Of a DNA stretch of 64,000 nt, positions 58,234 to 64,000 are shown piece by piece. The translations under genes were made by a program, and so were the position numbers. Within the stretch, counting starts at the first letter, position 1. Each line of letters begins with the position of its first letter. The stretch is from Isoetes taiwanensis (taxonomy: Eukaryota; Streptophyta; Lycopodiopsida; Isoetales; Isoetaceae). Under the pieces are notes generated by a model. The model had not been told where the DNA came from, made no database searches, and saw only the letters and a list, made by a program, of their open reading frames with translations. The DNA lies in the NCBI GenBank assembly GCA_021234155.1, contig JAJEKV010000573.1, forward strand, positions 1-64,000. Reading direction: 5' to 3'.

Positions 58234-59810
58234 TGTTATGCTCCTAGAACTTTCCTCTCATGATGTTGCTAATGGTACACCTATTGCCACCACTGCTACT
58301 GTTGCCGCCACCATCGTCATGGCTCAAACTTTTTCAGCTCATATACTGCTCATACTTTAAATGTACCTTCCTAGGAAATGTGCCTTTGGTTGGTGTCTTG
58401 GAATTGTCAAGGTCTTTCCTGGCATAAATATGATGACCTAAAACCCAATTGCAAAAGAACCTTGCTTAAGAGCAAATATAATCAAACAGCTTGAAAACTT
58501 TTGAGGTCTCACGGCCATGCAAGCATCGAAAAACGGGGGTTAGGCTCCTTCATTTTTAGTTCAAATTTTCACTTGCCGGCAAAAATCTGAATTTTAAGGT
58601 TTCTATGCAAAATCTGGCAAATACTCATTGGCTTAGGCCTTTTACGGTAATCTTATTTCTAAAAGTCACATATTTTGACAAATGATATTTGGCCACCTAT
58701 TATCCTTAAAGAAAAACGCTTTTTAGATTATGAGAAAACAAGACATGTCATTTTTAGATTCAGATATTACTTTAAGTAATTTGAGTCTTGTAGTTGTCGC
58801 AAAATATGACTGTCGTATACAACATATGACATCATTTGTGACTCTAAGGCAAAGATGCGACACACAAATTTAAACTTGCTTTTCCATTACATGTTGCATT
58901 TTCGTAGTCATAAAATGTGAAACCACTAAAATACTAGTTGGAAACCATCACAAAACAAGGCACGCTTATTTTTAGTTATATATTCAAATAAGACTAGGTG
59001 TCTAGGCTTTATCCCATACCCCACCGATCATATTAATTTTCTCATGCTCCTAGGGCTTTCCTCTCATGATGTTGCTAATGGTACACCTACTACCACCACT
59101 GCTACTATTGCCGCCACCATCGTCGTGGCTCAAACTTTTTCAGCTCATATACTGCTCATACTTTAAATGTGCCTTCCTAGGAAATGTGCCTTTGGTTGGT
59201 GTCTTCGAATTGTCAAGGTCTTTCCTGGCATAAACATGATGGCCTAAAACCCAATTGCAAAAGAACCTTGCTTAAGAGCAAATATAATCAAACAGAAGCC
59301 GAAGTTTTATTGAAAACTTTTGAGGTCTCACGGCCATGCAGGCATCGAAAAACGAGGGGTTAGGCTCCTTAATTTGTAGTCCTTATTTTCACTTGCTGGC
59401 AAAAATTTGGTAGAAATTTTAAGGTTTCTATGCAAAATCTGGCAAATACTCATTGGCTTAGACCCTTTACGGTAATCTTATTTCTAAAAGTCACATATTT
59501 TGACAAATGATATTTGGCCACCTATTGTCCTTAAAGAAAAATGCTTTTTAGATTATGAGAAAACACATGACATTTTTAGATTCAGATACTACTTTAAGTA
59601 ATTTGAGTGTTGTAGTTGTCGCGAAATATGACTATCGTATACAACATATGATATCATTTGTGACTCCAAGGCAAAGATGCGACACACAAATTTAAACTTG
59701 CTTTTCCAATACATGGTGCATTTTCATAGTCATAAAATGTGAAACCACTAAAATACTAGTTGGAGACCATCACAAAATAAGGCACGCTTATTTTTAGTTA
59801 TATATTCAAA
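58211..59810 (+). repeat. 806-bp tandem duplication
   Basis: Copy one starts TACCCCATCGATCATATTAA at 58211 and copy two starts TACCCCACCGATCATATTAA at 59017. Both run through AGGAAATGTGCCTTTGGTTG, CTCACGGCCATGCA, ACGGTAATCTTATTTCTAAA and TATTTTTAGTTATATATTCA. Similarity is roughly 95 percent by eye, and copy two has a 15-17-bp insertion after AATCAAACAG. No protein motif is present. Related patches occur at 13705-13770 and near 62415-62490, so it belongs to a dispersed repeat family, possibly an LTR. Confidence 0.85.
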
Positions 59811-62800
59811 CAGAATTTTGGCGGCGTGGGGCCTTTCCTCTATGCACTTGAATTTAAAAGTGCTTTCGGCGGTAGAGAGAACATTGGTCTGCATGTACCA
59901 AGATATATAAGGGGCGAAAACTTTGATCTGATACATCTTGCTTGCTTTTTCCTTTGCTAGATTCCACTTGCATGTGATATTCTCCTTGAAGCTAGCTCCA
60001 ATTCGTCTATTTTTTATGAAGGTGCTTATTTGTGGGTCGCTAGAATATTCTTGATCGACGTCCTAGTCAAGCTCTCGTTCAAGTTCTGATGAAGCTCCTA
60101 TCAAATTTGTGATGGAACATCTGGTCAAATTCTAGGTCAAATTCCAACTTCTCAATTAACCGATGGTCAAATTTCCAAGCAAATTTAATCAACTTTCTGT
60201 GTATTACAGTTTGGCTTGATACGAAAGATGAGCACAGTGAACTTTGGCTTAACCTTTTAGCCTCGGCCGAACCTTCAATATTTAAGAAAGATTGAAAGCT
60301 TGATAATCATAAAACAATGTGATTTAGAATTTTTATTGGGTAGTTAGATTGGAAACCTACCCTTATATTCTCTAGCGAATATGAAATTGCATTAATTCAT
60401 AAAAGAATAAAAAATACAGACTTCATCTTCAGTTTTAGATTCAATTTGGATAAGCAGCATTCCACAGTCAAACTGATGTAGAGATGCTTGTTTTGAGGAG
60501 TTTTTTTATTTGCATTCTATGCTTCTCCACGCTATATAGTATATTGCTTTCCTTGCAATAGTTGACATCCACTTTATGGGCTTGGTAGCGAAAACATTAA
60601 TTCCTTTTCTTGCAGTGGTTAGTTGTTTAGTGGGTGAAGTGTGCATGTAGGTAAAACATTTAACCATTGAGGATCAAACTCGAGGTTTCTCATTGTGAAG
60701 AGATTTTATGATCATGCAATTGAGGAGCTTTGTTTTTTTCAAACTATTTCATGTCTTTTCCCTTTGGTTTTTCATTGTGAAGACTATGTGCTGAATAAGA
60801 TCTTAATTGACTACTTCCACCCAATGCAAAAATTCCTAGGCCTTTTAATTTCCTTTTATTACTATGTTCAACAAATGTTTATCTTGGATCATACTCCTGC
60901 CTCATATGTCATCCCTCTAGGACGTAATTAGGGAAATTGAGCAAGCAAGAGTTGCTTGAAAATTCATCACGTCTGCCCATGCCAAAGTTCAATTTTGTGG
61001 TAATATGTTGACCAAACATATGTTAATCCATCGTTGACAAAAAATGGTGACAAATGCTATTTGAGCAACAATATAGGCATTTTTCAAACATATATTCTAG
61101 TATCCTGGGCGGAATTCTATAGTCGAGTTCTTGGCAACAGAGTGGCATTTGTTTGTAGAACAGACTAATTTTGGGGAACTATAGATCAAAAGAACTATGG
61201 CAGATCCGAACCAAACCGTGGAGAGACAGCTCTGGCAAATTCAAAGGATTTAGCCTACTGGTCTTATACGCAAAGGAAAGACCATCCAATTCTCGTTTAT
61301 GCCAAAACAAATTTGATTTTTGTGCTATTTCTTGCCATATTCTCTAGGGTTAGATTCAAAATGGCCCAGAATTAGTTGGCTTCATGCTTGCTAAAGACAG
61401 AGAGCAAAGTTTCGGGCAAACTAACTAGAGGATTACCACCACATATTTAACTCGATTTCAGGCCTTATTGTCTTAGATATTACAGAGATAGCAACTCACC
61501 AGCGTTTTTTCTAGCTCAGTTGGGCGTTTGGTGCTAAGTTAGGTGGTGTAGAGCTTCTGCAAGAAGAAGTACAGCAAATACAGCACAAGAGCGTACAGCA
61601 GGCTTACCTGCAGGTTGATTGGGTGAGTCGGCTTACCTGCTGGGAAGCTTCTGCAAGGAGTACAACAGTCACATGACCATGACGCTTGGACCCATCGCGC
61701 AGCCTCTTCAACCTACGAAATCTAAGAAACCTAGAACGAAATCTACGAAATCTAAGAAACCTAGAACGAAAGTTGGGCAACTGTGTTCCGTGGGACACAA
61801 CACCACAGAAAGCCCACCCAAATTTGAACAATTTTTGAGTTACAGATAGATCCGAACATGGATTACATCAAATCTGCTAGATTGCAAGGGCAGGGCCACT
61901 AGATTTATACTCAATCCAGGACTATTAGCGCGCAAATAAAAGGGATGGAGGAGTATTAGCGGGCAAATAAAAGCGAGCAGCTTAAGGAAGCTCTATAGAG
62001 ATCCGCAAGAGATCATTTGGGAAATGCATGCCGGAGAGATCATCTGGGAAATGCACGCCGGATGGAGTTCAACCTGTACTCACAAAGTCATCGTGATTCA
62101 TTAAATAGAAGCATTTACCTGGGTTTTGTTTTGGCCTCCCCCTTTTGTCCCTTTCCCGGTGGAGCTGAAGGGCATAATACAACGGGTCGCCAGAGAAGCC
62201 ATTATTCTGTAACGACGGAATCACAAGCTTAATTCTACAAATTACTTTTCAAATGAAATTTTCATGGCCTGGTCAGCTGTGGCAGTGTCGAACTTGAGCT
62301 TTCTCCGTTTCTGAGCAGGATGGGCGTGGTATGAGAGCGGAGGCCGTGGACGTATAGAATGCAAAAAATAGCCCGGGGAAGGCGGGTGATAGAAAAACCT
62401 AATTCGAGATATAGTAGGATAAGACTAGGTGTCTAAGGCCCTTTTTTGACAATACTCACAGAATACTGTCATATACAATATATGACCTTGGTTCGGGAAA
62501 CATCTCCTCTGTAAAGGATCATTTTCGCTGGATTGTAGAAGAACCTGTCAAGAACCATTTATGGCCTGCAGCTTCCTACAAAAACCCAAATGATCCAATG
62601 AAGATATGATTTCTAGCTTCGCTTTAAACTAAGGCTGTTGTTTTTTAACGCCTTTAGCAGAAGATTTGCAAATAGCGGCAGATTTTAGTGCTTTCTAAAG
62701 CAAGAATTAATTAATTTGAGAAATTTGGGATTCTCGTTTAGTATGAAATAGGTTCTTGGTTAGCCATAAAGTGCAGAAAGTGATAGCAACTGAGTAAAAG

Positions 62801-63193
62801 TTGGCGTTTTTTAGTAGAACTTCTACCAATGAATCGCTGTCTTTCAGAAATATAGTTTTTACTGCTCATGCAAAGGTCCATCGTGGGTAAAAGGTAGTAG
62901 TATGGAATGCTCGATGTTCTTGCAAGGATCGCGAACGCGATCTTTCACAGCTGAAAACAGACAAAATAATGGGCTTTTTATTAACACCATATGAGAGCAT
63001 TACGTACTCCAAGGGAGCAGTCCACAAACATTTCACTATTTTAAGCTATGTATTTGCTGCAGAGGATCGCGGCCGCGATTATTTTCACCAGTAAACATGC
63101 ACCAAGTAATAATAAAGACACAAATGTATAGTAAATCAAATTCTTGAAACATAATTTCCATTCAAAGATGTGATATACAATAGGGATGCAATA
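59811..63193. other. Long stretch with no supportable gene
   Basis: Short frames only. At 61722-61770 the phrase AAATCTA(C)GAAATCTAAGAA, then ACCTAGAACGAA repeats twice (30-bp period). At 61915-61980 GGCAAATAAAAG(G/C) recurs, and at 62025-62060 GAGATCATCTGGGAAATGCA(T/C)GCCGGA-like text recurs. Near 62415-62490 (AGACTAGGTGTCTA, CTGTCATATACAATATATGA) is a patch related to the 806-bp repeat. Confidence 0.4.
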
Positions 63194-63838
63194 TCATTCA
63201 AATGATTGTGTTTCAGATACACTATCAGGTGTCACACCCAATTCATTGGCTATCCAGAGTACATGCGCTCTACCCAATTCTATAGCTTGTGTTGTGTCCA
63301 TCTCTGAATAACCTGTGACAACTGGAATTTGCAAGTCTATGGCCTTTGCGATGCGCTCCACATGTGCACCAGGTTTCTCAATTTCACTATCCCCTGCACT
63401 GATCACGCTTATAAATTCCTTCTCCGACTCAGTAGCAAACTCGTCTGGATGAAATATCTTCATTTTCTTGCAGGTACCCTGATGCTCTTGTGTCCCAGCA
63501 GACTCATCTTGGTCTGTTTCCATGTGGTCTACGCCCATATATTCAAATCTAGCTTCGCCTGTCAAGAATGGCAGGTACCCATCAAGCTTCTGGTTTAGTG
63601 CCCCTAGTTTTTGAAAAGTAGGTTCGAGGGCATGAATACCTTTTTTCGTCGATTCCAGCAATCGCTTTGTTTCTTGCATTCTCTCCTCGTAGTCTTTAGC
63701 ATCGAGGTTATCCAAAATGGCATCCAACCCTGATATATCTGTCTTTTGGGTAATATTGATATCGGGCAGCAAAGGATTAGCCTCTGCATTCTCTGCTTTC
63801 TCCTCTTCTTCAGATCCCCCAGTAGTTTGGCGGGCCAT
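63194..63838 (-). CDS. Unrecognised acidic protein, 214 residues
   Basis: A clean frame from ATG at 63838 to a stop at 63196-63194. The N-terminus is low-complexity and acidic (TGGSEEEEKAENAEAN). Residues about 35-95 look helical or coiled-coil (LDAILDNLDAKDYEERMQET, then KRLLESTKKGIHALEP). The middle is polar and acidic (METDQDESAGTQEHQ), and a more globular-looking end follows (HVERIAKAIDLQIPVVTGYS, then IELGRAHVLWIANELGVTPD). There is no signal peptide, membrane span or known catalytic motif. The length without stops and the protein-like composition favour a real gene or a late-stage pseudogene. It may be a single exon of a larger gene whose other exons lie beyond the window. I do not recognise the family. 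Confidence 0.5.
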   Translation of the reverse strand: MARQTTGGSEEEEKAENAEANPLLPDINITQKTDISGLDAILDNLDAKDYEERMQETKRLLESTKKGIHALEPTFQKLGALNQKLDGYLPFLTGEARFEYMGVDHMETDQDESAGTQEHQGTCKKMKIFHPDEFATESEKEFISVISAGDSEIEKPGAHVERIAKAIDLQIPVVTGYSEMDTTQAIELGRAHVLWIANELGVTPDSVSETQSFE

Positions 63839-64000
63839 TTCTCAAGCGTTTCCAAGAAGGACCTTAGGAAACGGCACACTTTACCAGAACTTTCAAAGGC
63901 CACGCTCTTTTTCCCTTACATAAGAGCGACACGAGAAGCTGTCCCAGCCGAAAAAAATCCAAGACTCAACCGTTAGTGGGCACCAGCTGATCAACAATAT

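Noticed and set aside
1-64000. CRISPR arrays, bacterial operons, prophage or organelle DNA
   Set aside because: No regularly spaced short repeats, no ribosome-binding-site-led gene rows, and no rRNA, tRNA or plastid or mitochondrial gene blocks; introns and plant retroelements point to nuclear plant DNA.

Overview
The window looks like nuclear DNA of a land plant with a repeat-rich genome. It is AT-rich, has intron-split genes with GT..AG borders, and is dominated by Ty1/copia elements, plant-type LINEs and a Mutator-like transposon. There is no bacterial gene layout. A relic of the DUF7869-type protein family, which I remember as common in mosses, ferns and other non-flowering plants, hints at a fern, gymnosperm or bryophyte; that placement is inference only.

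Layout. 1-2.4 kb: no gene seen. 2.4-5.6 kb: a Mutator-like element with terminal inverted repeats and a broken transposase. 5.6-11 kb: mostly unassignable, with one possible first exon and a 124-bp tandem repeat. 11.98-13.56 kb (minus): the best host gene, a four-exon gene for a mitochondrial ribosomal protein mS23-like product, with all splice phases agreeing. 14.4-15.6 kb: a diverged 631-bp tandem duplication with a TATA-like box. 15.9-17.85 kb (minus): a frameshifted DUF7869-type relic. 18.76-20.4 kb (minus): a LINE 3' fragment. 20.6-21.1 kb: a broken coiled-coil gene that seems to hold a small inversion. 21.8-22.3 kb: an unrecognised exon-like reading frame.

22.70-24.64 kb is the most striking part. 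Two arms of about 0.85 kb form a near-perfect palindrome. Its 217-bp loop holds a 199-bp antisense copy of the exon lying only 0.4 kb upstream. The outer ends of both arms are pieces of the LTR of the adjacent copia element (24.46-29.32 kb, minus), so the palindrome formed or was rebuilt after that element inserted.

29.3-36.6 kb holds local repeats, a cytochrome P450 fragment and a 147-bp hairpin. 36.6-42.9 kb is an almost complete LINE flanked by a 21-bp target-site duplication. 43-48 kb holds an ATP-synthase-beta-like fragment with splice sites, a 307-bp tandem array, a cluster of four perfect palindromes and an 88-bp repeat. 47.9-54.6 kb is a second copia element (plus) split by a nested, 5'-truncated LINE on the minus strand. 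54.6-64 kb is mostly repeats, including an 806-bp tandem duplication, and ends with an unrecognised 214-codon minus-strand frame at 63.2-63.8 kb.

Apart from the mS23-like gene and perhaps the 21.8-kb and 63-kb frames, nearly all recognisable coding sequence is mobile-element debris.
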